Source of the DNA: Methanosarcina sp.
Lineage (GTDB): Archaea; Halobacteriota; Methanosarcinia; Methanosarcinales; Methanosarcinaceae
Assembly: GCF_028693135.1 (NCBI RefSeq)
Contig: NZ_JAQUVZ010000003.1
Location: 1-64,000, forward strand
DNA: 64,000 bases
Reading direction: 5' to 3'
Positions 52,796 to 64,000 of the stretch are shown one piece after another (positions within the stretch are counted from its first letter, which is position 1; each line of letters begins with the position of its first letter). The notes below the pieces were generated by a model. The model was not told the DNA's origin, ran no database searches, and saw nothing but the letters and a program-made list of their open reading frames with translations. Position numbers and translations under genes: made by a program.

Positions 52796-53653
52796 TTATG
52801 CTGCTTTTATAATAAATTCACAGCAGTCGTTCCTGTTTCCTATGGTTTTTATAGCTTCAAGGCTGCAGCCTGAATCTACTTTCAAAGTTATGCTTGAAAA
52901 AATCTTCCTGGTCAGTGTACAAAGGATGGGGTTTTTGCGGGCTTCTTCTCCTTTCCAGGGACATTTTGTTCCCCTGACTACCCAGATTTTTTCATTTTCA
53001 CCCATGGTCGAGGAAAAGACTCCACCCAGCTGGTTCATTATCTCGGCGCAGACATTCCCTGCGTAAGCCAGGTCCATTTCTCTGTTCTCAAAATGGTACA
53101 GATCGAGAAGGGTCCTTTCTACCATGCCTGTCATCTGGTTTATTATAACCTTTTTTTCTTCATTGGAGATAGACTGGAGAAGAGTCGGAATTATGGATGT
53201 AAGGATACTCTGTACTCTGTTCTTTACTTCGAGATTGTCGCGGTCGGAAACCAATCTGTCGTGAAGGCATTTGACTCTGAGCAGAGATTTCACTCTGGTC
53301 TTGAGTTCAAGTCTATTTATGGGTTTTGTAAGAAAATCATCAGCTCCGACATCAATCCCTTTTATCCGGTCTTCAAGTTCTGAAAGGGCGGTAAGCATCA
53401 GGACGGGAATGAACTGGGTTTCGGGATTTTCCTTGAGAATTTTGCAGACCTCGTAGCCGTTGAGTTCAGGCATCATAACATCCAGAAGGATGATATCCGG
53501 GTTTTCGTTCTTAACTTTCTGGAGTGCTTCTTTTCCACCAGAGGCAGAGACAACTTCATAAGGTTCGACTGCAAGGTAGGCCTCCATAAGTTCTACATTT
53601 TCCTTCATGTCATCTACAATCAGGATTTTTGGTTTGATATTCTCATTCAACAA
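52796..53653 (-). CDS. Response regulator with methanogen output domain 1
   Basis: About 285 residues. Receiver domain: acidic pair ILIVDDMKENVE, phosphoacceptor Asp in DIILLDVMMPELNGYE, and Lys in FLTKPINRLEL. The C-terminal half (ILTSIIPTLLQSISNEEKKV; VVRGTKCPWKGEEARKNPIL; SGCSLEAIKTIG) matches methanogen output domain 1 (MetOD1), with conserved cysteines and tryptophan. I start at TTG 53653, 5 nt after GGGAGG, inside the end of the KaiC gene (11-bp overlap); ATG 53674 is an alternative. The two genes are cotranscribed and the ATPase is the likely partner. No histidine kinase is near. Confidence 0.87.
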   Translation of the reverse strand: MLNENIKPKILIVDDMKENVELMEAYLAVEPYEVVSASGGKEALQKVKNENPDIILLDVMMPELNGYEVCKILKENPETQFIPVLMLTALSELEDRIKGIDVGADDFLTKPINRLELKTRVKSLLRVKCLHDRLVSDRDNLEVKNRVQSILTSIIPTLLQSISNEEKKVIINQMTGMVERTLLDLYHFENREMDLAYAGNVCAEIMNQLGGVFSSTMGENEKIWVVRGTKCPWKGEEARKNPILCTLTRKIFSSITLKVDSGCSLEAIKTIGNRNDCCEFIIKAA

Positions 53654-54365
53654 GGCTTCCTCCCTTGGGTTCATGAATCTCGATTCCTTCAGATGTGATT
53701 TCAAAGATCGACATATCGGGAGAAATGGGGGTACTGCGCATCTTGGGTATGCATAGGTAGCGCTCCATTTTTCCGAGATAGGCATTTTCTTTCACCAGAA
53801 GGCGAATAGAACCATAGACCGAGTACTCAGCAAGCTGGTGAGTTAGATTGTGTGCTGACTCGTCCATGATTAAAAGAGTAGTGCAGCCTTTTTTTCTCAC
53901 GAGATAGTTCAGTCCGTCAAACTGGTCTCTGAGCTTTATTTTGGAAACTCTCAGGGCAAAGGTGCCTAGATTATCTATGACAAGGCATTCCGTTCCTTCA
54001 CGTATGAATTCTATAAGGTTCGGAAGTTCAATATCCAGGCCTTCAGGTTTAAAACCATACCTTGTATGCCCTATGCTTTCGGAACGGCTTTCAAATATAT
54101 TTTCTATGCTGAGCTGCCCGCTCTCGTAATAAGGTCTAAGATCATGCCCCAGCATTTCTGCCTGGTAGAGGATATCTTCAGGAGTTTCTTCAGTTGCGAT
54201 CATCAGGCATTTTTTTCCTTCCTGACAACTCCTGTGAATGAAATGGATTCCAAAGATAGTTTTTCCACTCCCTGCTACACCCGTTATCAGGGTTGCTTTG
54301 TTCACAGGATAGCCCCCGATCAATTTCCTGTCCAGTTCTCCTATGCCTGTTGAAACCCTCTCCAT
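53643..54365 (-). CDS. KaiC-like RecA-fold ATPase (single domain), copy 2
   Basis: 240 residues. MERVSTGIGELDRKLIGGYP, then P-loop GVAGSGKT (29-36), HFIHRSCQEGKKCLMIATEE and Walker B-like ECLVIDNLG. Paralog of 51700-52428. Its end overlaps the response-regulator gene. Together they look like a signalling pair in which phosphorylation of the regulator controls or reads the ATPase; this is inference from arrangement. The start at 54365 follows GAGGGT (54385-54380), a good ribosome site. Confidence 0.87.
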   Translation of the reverse strand: MERVSTGIGELDRKLIGGYPVNKATLITGVAGSGKTIFGIHFIHRSCQEGKKCLMIATEETPEDILYQAEMLGHDLRPYYESGQLSIENIFESRSESIGHTRYGFKPEGLDIELPNLIEFIREGTECLVIDNLGTFALRVSKIKLRDQFDGLNYLVRKKGCTTLLIMDESAHNLTHQLAEYSVYGSIRLLVKENAYLGKMERYLCIPKMRSTPISPDMSIFEITSEGIEIHEPKGGSLVE

Positions 54366-54901
54366 TTTTGTAAACCCTCATTTTCTTGTGTACTTTGCCC
54401 TTTTCATTTCTGCGCTATTATGCGGCATTGAATTAATTGTACAATGTATTGTAAGTTATCACAAATCTTTAAATATTATTTAACAGTTTTTTAACTTAAA
54501 ACACATATCCACTGTTCCTTTATAGCTCAAAATAAAATATCTTTCTATTTGATTTTATTTGTTCAGATGGGGCCATATATGACTTATATAATTCAATAGG
54601 GTACAATAATATGATGCCGAAAATCACTTCTATATATTAAAAGAACTTTTGTAATATAAAAGTTATGTTTGTGAGTTGTTTCTTTTTTTTTCATTGATGT
54701 TTCTATTAATCTTGATTGGACTTTGAGCCATAAATTTCCGATCTTTTCATTTAATCTGTTATCATTTATTTCATCTGTATGACTTGATAAACATTTTCAT
54801 TGCAAGGGTATTTTTGAATTTGCTCTCTTTCTCTGTCCACTTTTCTCAATTCTGAGAGAAACCTTTAATATGGGTAGTTACTATCACTACTCCTGCACCG
54901 T
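54366..54901. other. AT-rich intergenic region
   Basis: About 535 bp with low GC and no coding sense. Promoters for the minus-strand KaiC gene and, near 54860-54880, for tRNA-Arg are expected. Nothing else identified. Confidence 0.45.
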
Positions 54902-54995
54902 GGGCTCGTAGGGTAGCCAGGATATCCTAATGGGCTTCGAAGTAAGATTATTACGAAGATACCCATTGACTCGTGTTCGAATCGCGGCGGGCCCG
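54902..54995 (+). tRNA. tRNA-Arg (UCG) with 20-nt intron
   Basis: Acceptor GGGCTCG (54902-54908) pairs with CGGGCCC (54988-54994); discriminator G. Anticodon stem ATGGG/CCCAT; the loop CTTCGA|A is interrupted after position 37 by the 20-nt AGTAAGATTATTACGAAGAT (54941-54960), the usual archaeal intron site. GTAA/TTAC and GAA bulges allow a bulge-helix-bulge. Mature anticodon TCG. T arm TCGTG-TTCGAAT-CGCGG. Confidence 0.85.
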
Positions 54996-55221
54996 TTAAT
55001 TAATTTTGTACCTGATGTCCTCAACTTTACTGTAACTGTTCTTCTGTGCAGTCTTTTCTTCAGCTGAAAGTTATTCATTAATAGTTTTTTTACAATATTT
55101 TTTACAATTATCATAGCATTGCGGGCCAAAATCCTTTCATTGGGCGCCAAAAAATATTTATTCTCCGGATTTTCTTCCTGCTGAAAAATAAACCGCGGAA
55201 ATTGAAAAAAGAGGTTCCTGG

Positions 55222-55674
55222 ATGGAAAAGAAACGTGACCCCTCACTCAACATAAAACTGATTGATGCTAAAAGCTCTCAGGACCTGGAGGATGCCTTCC
55301 ATGTCCGAAGAAAAGTCTTCGTAAAAGAACAAAATGTGCCTGAAGAAGAGGAATTTGACAGGGCAGACTTAAGGTCCCGTCACGTTGTTGTGTATGCAAA
55401 TACCAGACCTGTTGCCACAGGCAGGCTTTTTAAAGATGGAGAAACCTGGCTTATCGGAAGGATTTCCGTCCTGAAAGAATGCAGGGGAAAACAGATCGGT
55501 AAACTCGTTGTAGATAAACTTCTGGAAACAGCTGTAAAAATGGGGGCAGGAGAGGTTTATATTCATGCCCAAACTCATGCAGTAAGCTTTTATGAAAAGT
55601 TTGGATTTGTTGCCTATGGGGAAACTTTCCTTGAAACTAACATAGAACATATATCCATGGTAAAAAAGTCTTGA
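55222..55674 (+). CDS. GNAT-family N-acetyltransferase
   Basis: 150 residues. The order is typical of the YjcF/ElaA group: FHVRRKVFVKEQNVPEEEEFDRADLR, then acetyl-CoA-binding motif A ISVLKECRGKQIGKLVVDKL, and VYIHAQTHAVSFYEKFGFVAYG. It transfers acetyl from acetyl-CoA to an unknown small molecule or protein amine. Start ATG 55222 with AGAGGTTCCTGG upstream (AGAGG ribosome site). Stands alone between tRNA-Arg and the ATP synthase operon. Confidence 0.88.
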   Translation: MEKKRDPSLNIKLIDAKSSQDLEDAFHVRRKVFVKEQNVPEEEEFDRADLRSRHVVVYANTRPVATGRLFKDGETWLIGRISVLKECRGKQIGKLVVDKLLETAVKMGAGEVYIHAQTHAVSFYEKFGFVAYGETFLETNIEHISMVKKS

Positions 55675-57923
<2,249 letters not shown>

Positions 57924-57931
<8 letters not shown>

Positions 57932-58262
57932 CAGACCGACAGATAAACCCTCGAAGGACGCGCATCCCCTGGCCCGCCAGGTTGGGACAAAAGCTGAACG
58001 CAAACTCAGAGCACAACGTCATGTGAATCGGACTGTCTGGCTTGGTTTAGGCATGATGGGGCTTATCGGCTGGTCGGTGGCAATTCCAACGCTGCTTGGT
58101 GCGGCTCTTGGGCTCTGGCTGGACAGGCAATATCCAGTGAGCTTTTCCTGGACTCTCACGCTGCTTATTATAGGCCTGGTTGTCGGCTGTTTGAATGCAT
58201 GGCATTGGATAGCCAGAGAGCATGAGGAAATGCAGGCGGAACAGGAGGATAACAATGAATGA
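57924..58262 (+). CDS. atpQ: N-ATPase AtpQ (AtpI-like) membrane protein
   Basis: 112 residues with a polar, basic N-terminus and two membrane helices (GMMGLIGWSVAIPTLLGAAL; WTLTLLIIGLVVGCLNAWHW). Equals the ATPase gene-1/AtpI-like protein found in all N-ATPase operons and thought to help c-ring assembly or ion supply. The conserved AIPTLLGAALGLWLD region is typical. Overlaps atpC by 8 bp and atpR by 8 bp. Confidence 0.88.
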
Positions 58263-58569
58263 AGTTTTGAATCTCATCTCGGCGCTGGTAGCTGGCTTTT
58301 TGCTCGGAGCTTTTTTCTTCGGCGGCCTCTGGTGGACGGTTCAGAAGGGACTTTCGTCTAAGCAACCGGCGCTTTTATTCTTCGGCAGCTTGCTGCTGCG
58401 GACTGGCACTGCTGTGGCTGGATTTTTCTTTGCCTCGGGCGGCCATTGGGAGAGGCTGCTCATGTGCTTACTTGGATTTTTCATTGTGCGCCGTATCGTT
58501 CTCAGACTAACCAGACTCCCGGAGGAAGACCCGAATCAACTGACAAAGGAGGCAAGTCATGCGACTTAG
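58255..58569 (+). CDS. atpR: N-ATPase AtpR membrane protein
   Basis: 104 residues from ATG 58255 with GGAGG 6 nt upstream, overlapping the atpQ stop; the frame is open from 58222 but those residues are antisense-like. Three hydrophobic segments (LISALVAGFLLGAFFFGGLW; LFFGSLLLRTGTAVAGFFFA; MCLLGFFIVRRIVL). AtpR is unique to N-ATPases; membrane-buried arginines (here in LLRTG and VRRI) are proposed to interact with the c-subunit glutamate. Stop overlaps atpB by 11 bp. Confidence 0.88.
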   Translation: MNEVLNLISALVAGFLLGAFFFGGLWWTVQKGLSSKQPALLFFGSLLLRTGTAVAGFFFASGGHWERLLMCLLGFFIVRRIVLRLTRLPEEDPNQLTKEASHAT

Positions 58570-59248
58570 TCCTGATGAGCTGGTTTTCTGGCAGTACGGT
58601 TTTATCAAGCTCAACGCTACGATTGTGTACACCTGGGGGCTAATGCTGGTAATGGTAGTCGGTTCAAAAATCGTTACAAGCAAACTTTCCACTGATCTGA
58701 AACGTTCCCGATGGCAGAATATTCTGGAAATCATTGTCATGGGCATTTTAAAACAAATTGAAGATGTTGGCCTGAATCGACCGCAGAAGTACCTGGGCTT
58801 TCTGGGCACGCTCTTTCTGTTCATCGCCATATCCAACCTCTCTATCATCTTCCCGGGCTATGAGCCCCCAACCGGCTCTCTCTCAACCACGGCTGCGCTC
58901 GCGTTATGTGTATTTGTGGCCGTGCCAATTTTTGGCATAGAAGAGCAGGGGCTTGGGAGCTATCTCAAGTCTTACACAGAACCGACGATCATCATGCTGC
59001 CATTTAATATTATCAGTGAAGTATCCCGCACGCTGGCTCTGGCAATCCGGCTGTTCGGGAACATTATGAGCGGGTCTATGATTGTCGGCATACTGCTGAC
59101 AATAACGCCATTCATTTTTCCGATAATTATGACAGCTCTCGGCCTGCTAATTGGCATGGTGCAGGCCTATATCTTCAGTATTCTGGCTACGGTTTACATT
59201 ACTGCCGCCACGCGAACCGGTAAGTCCAGAAGTGAAACCGGAGAATAA
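58559..59248 (+). CDS. atpB: N-ATPase F0 a subunit
   Basis: 229 residues, polytopic. The essential stator arginine is R164 in LALAIRLFGN, followed by the helix SGSMIVGILLTITPFIFPII and C-terminal GMVQAYIFSILATVYI. Subunit a forms the two ion half-channels beside the c ring. Starts inside the atpR end. Confidence 0.95.
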   Translation: MRLSPDELVFWQYGFIKLNATIVYTWGLMLVMVVGSKIVTSKLSTDLKRSRWQNILEIIVMGILKQIEDVGLNRPQKYLGFLGTLFLFIAISNLSIIFPGYEPPTGSLSTTAALALCVFVAVPIFGIEEQGLGSYLKSYTEPTIIMLPFNIISEVSRTLALAIRLFGNIMSGSMIVGILLTITPFIFPIIMTALGLLIGMVQAYIFSILATVYITAATRTGKSRSETGE

Positions 59249-59286
59249 GAATTGAAACAACAAATCTAACAACAGAAGGAAACACT

Positions 59287-59562
59287 ATGGCTCTGGATAT
59301 TTATACGACTACAATCGCGGTGGCATCAATTGCCACCTCTGGCATCACTATAGGCATTGGAGTTATCGGGCCCGCAATTGGGGAAGGGAGGGCTGTTGCA
59401 ACGGCGCTGAGTTCGTTAGCACAGCAACCCGACGCTTCCGCGACCATTACCCGGACCCTATTCGTGGGCCTGGCTATGATCGAGTCCCTGTCTATCTATT
59501 GTTTCGTGGTTTCGATGATTCTGATCTTCGCCAACCCGTTCTGGAGTAAGGCAATTGCCTGA
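59287..59562 (+). CDS. atpE: N-ATPase F0 c subunit with Na+-type ligand set
   Basis: 91 residues, two helices. The ion site has E33 (GEGRA) and E66-S67 with Y71 (MIESLSIYC). In Na+ rings such as that of Ilyobacter the ligands are Gln32, Glu65, Ser66 and Tyr70; here Gln is replaced by a second carboxylate. This fits the Na+-binding pattern described for N-ATPases. The loop AQQPD contacts the gamma/epsilon stalk. AGAAGGAAAC precedes the ATG. Confidence 0.95.
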   Translation: MALDIYTTTIAVASIATSGITIGIGVIGPAIGEGRAVATALSSLAQQPDASATITRTLFVGLAMIESLSIYCFVVSMILIFANPFWSKAIA

Positions 59563-59582
59563 GCTGCAGAGGTAAATAGCCT

Positions 59583-60551
59583 ATGTTGATCGATTGGTTT
59601 ACCGTCATTGCGCAGGTGCTCAACTTCCTAATACTGGTTTGGTTGCTGAAGCGCTTCCTTTACAAACCTATTCTCAATGCCATCGACGCGCGGGAGAAGA
59701 AGGTAGCAGATGAACTTGCAGATGCCGATGCTAAAGAGGCAGAAGCGCAAAAAGAGAAAGAAGAGTTCAGGCGTAAGAACGAGGAGTTTGACCAGCAACA
59801 TACTGCGCTCTTGAGCAGGGCAAAAGATGAAGCGAAAGCCGAACGTCAGCGGCTTCTCGAAGAAGTACGGAAGGAAGCCTCCGATTTGAGATCAAAACAG
59901 CAGGAAGCGTTAAGGAATGACAAACAGAATTTAAATCAGGCAATCAGCCGCCGGGCTCAACAGGAAGTCTTTGCCATTGCCCGAAAAGCGCTGCAGGATC
60001 TGGCTGGAACGAGTCTGGAAGAGCGCACAGTTGATGCGTTTGCTCAAAGGCTGCTCGAACTGGAAGGTGCAGAGAAGGAACAGGTGACCTCTGCGCTTGG
60101 TGTGTCTTCAAGCCCGGTGCTCGTTCGTACTGCCTTCGAGCTTCCACAGGCACAGCGTGACCTGGTCAAAAAGACGATTAAAGAAATGCTTGGAATCGAG
60201 ATTCAAGCCAGGTTCGAGATAGTGCCAGACCTGGTCAGCGGGATTGAGTTAACCGCAAATGGACAAAAAGTGGCGTGGAGCATCGCGGATTATCTCTCAT
60301 CGCTGGAAAAAAGCGTAGATGAGCTCCTGAAAGAGCAACCCAAAAGTGAAACCAAAACTGAACCTGAACTTAAATCTGATGGACCTGAGTCGAAAACCGA
60401 ACCTGAAGCCAAAACCAGGCCTGAGTCAACCGATGAATCCGCGACTGAACAGGGATCTGAGACTAAACAAGAATCTGATCAGGAACAGGGATCTGAGACT
60501 AAACAAGAATCTGAGAATAAAATAGTCAATCCCGAACTAAAGCCAAAATAA
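59583..60551 (+). CDS. atpF: N-ATPase F0 b subunit with delta-like domain
   Basis: 322 residues, about twice the usual b. One N-terminal membrane helix ([20 protein letters not shown]), a long coiled coil to about residue 150, then a region ([20 protein letters not shown]...[20 protein letters not shown]) that resembles the C-terminal part of delta/AtpH. No atpH gene exists in the operon, so the fusion probably supplies the F1 contact of the stator. The last 80 residues are a Glu/Lys/Ser-rich tail holding a 12-residue direct repeat ([24 protein letters not shown]). Confidence 0.92.
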   Translation: MLIDWFTVIAQVLNFLILVWLLKRFLYKPILNAIDAREKKVADELADADAKEAEAQKEKEEFRRKNEEFDQQHTALLSRAKDEAKAERQRLLEEVRKEASDLRSKQQEALRNDKQNLNQAISRRAQQEVFAIARKALQDLAGTSLEERTVDAFAQRLLELEGAEKEQVTSALGVSSSPVLVRTAFELPQAQRDLVKKTIKEMLGIEIQARFEIVPDLVSGIELTANGQKVAWSIADYLSSLEKSVDELLKEQPKSETKTEPELKSDGPESKTEPEAKTRPESTDESATEQGSETKQESDQEQGSETKQESENKIVNPELKPK

Positions 60552-60558
60552 AGAGCCG

Positions 60559-62121
60559 ATGAACATGGAACCTGAAAGTCTAAAGGATGTTTTTGACAAT
60601 GCTTTTAATGAAATAAGCCAGGTGCGTGAATCATCCACTCCGAAGCTCACTCCGCGGGAGGTGGGCACTATCATGACAGTTTCCACAGACATCGCCACTG
60701 TCTCCGGCCTTCCCAGTGTGGGTTACGAGGAGCTGGTTAAGTTTCCCGGCGAGGTGTTTGGGATCGCGTTTAACGTGGATGAAAAAGAAATCGGCGTCGT
60801 TTTACTGGGCGAATACTCACATCTGCATGCAGGAGATGAAGTCGAACGCACTGGCCGGGTTATGGACGTGGTTGTAGGGGATGAATTGCTTGGGCGCGTC
60901 ATCGACCCTCTCGGTCGGCCATTGGATGGTAAAGGGCCTGTAGTCTCCGGCAAGCGTTTGCCTATCGAACGCCCCAGCGCGCACATTATGGACCGCGCTC
61001 CGGTTAAAGTGCCTCTCCAGACCGGCATCAAAGTTATCGATGCGTTAATACCAATCGGACGCGGCCAGAGAGAGTTAATTCTGGGAGACCGCCAGACTGG
61101 CAAGACTGCAATTGCGATCGATACCATTCTTAACCAGCGCGATTACAATGTCCTGTGTGTTTATTGTGCCATAGGCCAGCGCGCATCAGCAGTTGCTAAG
61201 ACAGTAGCAACCTTGCGAGAAAAGGGCGCAATGGAGTATACCGTTGTCGTCGTGACTGAAGGTAATGATCCGTCCGGTCTGACCTATATTGCTCCTTACG
61301 CTGCAACCAGCATTGCGGAGTATTTTATGGAATCGGGCCGGGATGTGCTGATTGTTTACGACGATTTAACCAATCATGCGCGTGCCTATCGCGAACTCTC
61401 CCTCCTGCTTCGCCGTCCTCCGGGGCGCGAAGCATATCCCGGGGATATCTTTTATATTCACTCACGGTTACTGGAGCGAGCTACCCACCTGCTCAAGGAA
61501 CTCGGGGGTGGCTCGCTTACTGCCCTTCCTATTATCGAAACCGAAGCCCAGAACATTTCCGCCTATATTCCAACTAACCTGATTTCTATCACAGACGGGC
61601 AGATCTATCTTTCGCCTTCATTTTTTGAATTGGGAGTTTTGCCTGCGGTTGATGTCGGCAAATCCGTTTCTCGTGTAGGCGGTAAAGCCCAACTTGCTGT
61701 CTACCGCGGGGTGGCTGGGGACCTGAAGCTCGCCTACTCACAGTTTGAAGAACTCGAAGCATTTACCCGGTTTGGCGCCAGACTGGACGAAAACACCCTC
61801 CAGATTATCGAGCATGGAAGGCGGATCCGCGACATTCTTAATCAACCGGAATTCTCTCCTGTACCCGTACCTGAACAAATCTTCATTCTGCTTGCGCTGG
61901 ACGCTAAACTCTTTGACAGTGTGCCGCTTGACAAGATGGCAGAAGCTGAGCATTCCCTGCGTGAGGCAGTAAAGGATATCCCAACAGAGGTGCGCGAACG
62001 GTTCAATGCCGATGCGGAATTGAGCGAAAAGGACCGGGAAACAATTCTCAAGATTGCACGCAGAGCACTGGAAAGTTTCCGGCCCGAGTCCAAAACCGAA
62101 GTAAAATCCGCGGGAAAATAA
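60559..62121 (+). CDS. atpA: N-ATPase F1 alpha subunit
   Basis: 520 residues. P-loop GDRQTGKT (176-183), the alpha-type form with Gln at the place of the beta catalytic partner, and the arginine finger region SISRVGG-like [10 protein letters not shown]. Nucleotide sits at the noncatalytic sites. Starts 7 bp after atpF; atpG follows after 9 bp. Confidence 0.96.
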   Translation: MNMEPESLKDVFDNAFNEISQVRESSTPKLTPREVGTIMTVSTDIATVSGLPSVGYEELVKFPGEVFGIAFNVDEKEIGVVLLGEYSHLHAGDEVERTGRVMDVVVGDELLGRVIDPLGRPLDGKGPVVSGKRLPIERPSAHIMDRAPVKVPLQTGIKVIDALIPIGRGQRELILGDRQTGKTAIAIDTILNQRDYNVLCVYCAIGQRASAVAKTVATLREKGAMEYTVVVVTEGNDPSGLTYIAPYAATSIAEYFMESGRDVLIVYDDLTNHARAYRELSLLLRRPPGREAYPGDIFYIHSRLLERATHLLKELGGGSLTALPIIETEAQNISAYIPTNLISITDGQIYLSPSFFELGVLPAVDVGKSVSRVGGKAQLAVYRGVAGDLKLAYSQFEELEAFTRFGARLDENTLQIIEHGRRIRDILNQPEFSPVPVPEQIFILLALDAKLFDSVPLDKMAEAEHSLREAVKDIPTEVRERFNADAELSEKDRETILKIARRALESFRPESKTEVKSAGK

Positions 62122-62130
62122 GGAGAAGTT

Positions 62131-63048
62131 ATGAGCGAAACCACGGAAAGTCTGCGCAAAAAGATTGATAGAGCAAACGAGCTTCAATCTGTCGTCCGCA
62201 CGATGAAGAACCTGGCGGCTTCGAGCATAGGACAATACGAGAAATCAGTGAGTGCGTTGTCTGACTACTATCGCACAGTGGAACTGGGATTGGAAATCTG
62301 CTTTCGGGAAATTGAACCCTCTGCTCCTGCAGAGCGGACAAAGCAAAAAAATGCCGGATCTATTAGTGCGGTCGTGTTCGGTTCGGATCAGGGCCTTGTG
62401 GGTCAGTTTAATGATATTGTAGCCGATTATGCGGTCAAGAAACTGGCAGCTTTGCCGGGCAAACCCCAGGTCTGGGCTGTCGGTGAGCGTGTTTCTTCGC
62501 GCCTGGAAGATGCGGATTTGCCGTTGATCGGACTCTTCACAGTACCAAATTCCGTCAAAGCCATTACTCCGCTTATAGGGCAGATTCTTGTGGAAAGCGA
62601 AAAGTTCCGCAGCCAGGACGAGAATGCTGAACTTTATCTCTTTTACAACCGCCACAAAACCAGAGCTACTTATGAGCCTGTCAGTCAGCGGCTGCTGCCA
62701 CTGGACGAAACCTGGCAGCGTGATCTTACCAAACTTCCCTGGCCAACCAGGAATTTGCCTGAGGTAATGGGCAATATCACAGAGACATTGAGGGCACTCA
62801 TCCGCGAATATCTTTTCGTTTCGCTTTTCCGGGCATGTGCTGAATCCCTCGCGAGTGAAAATACAAGCCGTCTGGTAGCGATGCAGCACGCCGACAAGAA
62901 CATCGATGAATTGCTGGAGGACCTCAATGGAACATTCTACCGTTTACGCCAGAGTGGCATCGATGAAGAACTGTTTGAAATCATCGCCGGTTTTGAAGCG
63001 CTTTCCAGGTCTCGCAGCCCAGGTCACAGTGAAGATAGCAAGGCTTAG
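62131..63048 (+). CDS. atpG: N-ATPase F1 gamma subunit
   Basis: 305 residues. N-terminal helix SLRKKIDRANELQSVVRTMK and C-terminal helix region SENTSRLVAMQHADKNIDEL are the coiled-coil shaft; the middle holds VVFGSDQGLVGQFND. Gamma turns inside the alpha3-beta3 ring. AAGGAG lies 6-11 nt before the ATG. Last gene of the operon; 127 bp separate it from the convergent NUDIX gene. Confidence 0.95.
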   Translation: MSETTESLRKKIDRANELQSVVRTMKNLAASSIGQYEKSVSALSDYYRTVELGLEICFREIEPSAPAERTKQKNAGSISAVVFGSDQGLVGQFNDIVADYAVKKLAALPGKPQVWAVGERVSSRLEDADLPLIGLFTVPNSVKAITPLIGQILVESEKFRSQDENAELYLFYNRHKTRATYEPVSQRLLPLDETWQRDLTKLPWPTRNLPEVMGNITETLRALIREYLFVSLFRACAESLASENTSRLVAMQHADKNIDELLEDLNGTFYRLRQSGIDEELFEIIAGFEALSRSRSPGHSEDSKA

Positions 63049-63175
63049 AATCGGCTTCAGGCAGATCGAGAAACTAGACAAAATGAGTTCCATGAGGCCT
63101 AAAAAGGGAAAAAGTTCATGAAATTTTTAAAAATAGTATACTGAGTATTTTAAATCTTGGTAAATACTCAAGAGT

Positions 63176-63796
63176 TTAAGATTCAACGAAAGCAAAATAT
63201 TTCATAAGAGCCCCTAAAGTTATGAGGCACTCTATTTTTCCTTCTTTGATCATTTGCTTTACTGCGTCAGGTTCATAAAATCTTATGCCACAAATATCCT
63301 CAGATTCCTGATTCTTACCTATTTCCACATTGTCAACTTTGATCTTTACAAGTTTGACTCCTATAGGAGTTATAAAAAAAGTTGTATTTTGGTACAATTG
63401 CTCCAGATCGATTGTTTCTATAACTTCGAAGTCTCCGACTTCTTCTGCAATTTCTCTCAAAGAGCATTGTAATCTATCTTCGTTTATCTCCGAAAAACCT
63501 CTTGGACAACTTTGGAAATATTTTTCTGGCATTAAACGATATTCAGTCAATAGGCAAATTTCGTCATTTTGATTCAGAACGACTGAAACGCAGTTTTCCT
63601 CTCTTTCCTCAATACCAAAAGTATCATATAGATAATTCCGATCATCGTCAAGGACAGCATAATATCTTAAAGTTACACCCAATTTTTCGTTTTCAAAAAC
63701 TGAGCCCTTACTAAGATCGCTTTTCCAATCAAGTTTAATCTGTTTATTCTTTAATTTTCGTCTTTGTCTTGAATCTAGCAAAACTTTACTTTTCAA
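63176..63796 (-). CDS. NUDIX hydrolase
   Basis: 206 residues. A perfect NUDIX box, G-FSEIN-E-DRLQCSL-REIAEEVGD (100-122), fits GX5EX7REUXEEXGU; it binds Mg2+ and cuts a pyrophosphate bond such as in ADP-ribose. The N-terminal 60 residues are a beta-rich extra domain like those of ADP-ribose pyrophosphatases; substrate unknown. Starts at TTG 63796, with AGGTGA 6 nt upstream. A short ORF and a truncated gene lie upstream on the same strand. AT content is higher than in the ATPase operon. Confidence 0.88.
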   Translation of the reverse strand: MKSKVLLDSRQRRKLKNKQIKLDWKSDLSKGSVFENEKLGVTLRYYAVLDDDRNYLYDTFGIEEREENCVSVVLNQNDEICLLTEYRLMPEKYFQSCPRGFSEINEDRLQCSLREIAEEVGDFEVIETIDLEQLYQNTTFFITPIGVKLVKIKVDNVEIGKNQESEDICGIRFYEPDAVKQMIKEGKIECLITLGALMKYFAFVES

Positions 63797-63824
63797 GTTT
63801 CGTCACCTGAACTATTTTTTGAAT

Positions 63825-64000
63825 TCATAGGAAAATTTCATCTAATGCCTTCTCTATTATCTCTAATACATCATCTATTGCTTCTAACGCATCTGGATGA
63901 GTTGCAATTATCTGCACAATCCCTAGATCAAAAAGCATATTAATGATTTTCATCCTGATTAGCTCATCAGGATATAATGCAAAGATGAGAGAAAGACAGA
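63825..64000 (-). CDS. 3' end of an ORF cut by the window edge
   Basis: Open minus-strand frame from the window edge to a TGA at 63825-63827, reading LIFALYPDELIRMKIINMLF, then QIIATHPDALEAIDDVLEII and EKALDEIFL. Helical and acidic. I do not recognise it. It ends 28 bp before the NUDIX start, so the two may form an operon. Confidence 0.45.
   Translation of the reverse strand, partial: CLSLIFALYPDELIRMKIINMLFDLGIVQIIATHPDALEAIDDVLEIIEKALDEIFL

Overview
The window reads as a Methanosarcina chromosome. The pointers are the mtxX-mtxA-mtxH group (relatives of the methanogen methyltransferase Mtr), a response regulator ending in a methanogen output domain, surface proteins with archaeosortase-type PGF C-termini, an archaeal RFC large subunit, VAT/Cdc48, large AT-rich spacers full of minisatellites, and a bacterial-type N-ATPase operon of the kind known from M. 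acetivorans and M. barkeri. Species is not decided.

Layout. 1-8600: reverse-transcriptase remnant, thi4, tRNA-His, a COG1031 radical SAM gene, a small membrane protein, a gutted P-type ATPase, a conserved hypothetical gene and a decayed IS200/IS605 end carrying a nested MITE. 8616-13074: a run of four secreted proteins. 13075-17952: dispersed hairpin repeats, two small hypotheticals and mtxXAH; mtxA has no usual start codon and appears to begin at CTG overlapping the mtxX stop. 17953-25280: rfcL, a long spacer with two homologous candidate small RNAs, tRNA-Val, a winged-helix regulator, a flavoprotein and cdc48. 25300-31000: transposase remnant, two tandem DUF1566 lipoproteins and a SWIM-finger protein.

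31081-43075: a type I restriction-modification locus on the minus strand (hsdR upstream, then hsdS, an AlbA_2/ATPase regulator, hsdM), interrupted by about 5 kb holding a plus-strand lipoprotein, regulator remnants, a PRC-barrel gene and an array of eleven 68-bp repeats. Each repeat is a potential 19-codon mini-gene with its own ATG and TAA. This array and the small-RNA pair are the strongest candidates for something undescribed.

43076-55700: a beta-helix exoprotein flanked by tRNA-Leu-like debris, tRNA-Leu(CAA), cutA, a site-2 protease, a K+ channel and an RCK partner, KaiC-type ATPases with a response regulator, MITEs, an intron-containing tRNA-Arg and a GNAT gene. 56121-63048: the complete N-ATPase operon atpDCQRBEFAG; the b subunit seems to carry the delta domain because no atpH is present. 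63176-64000: a NUDIX gene and a truncated ORF.

All calls are from reading the sequence and the translations; no database search or folding program was run.
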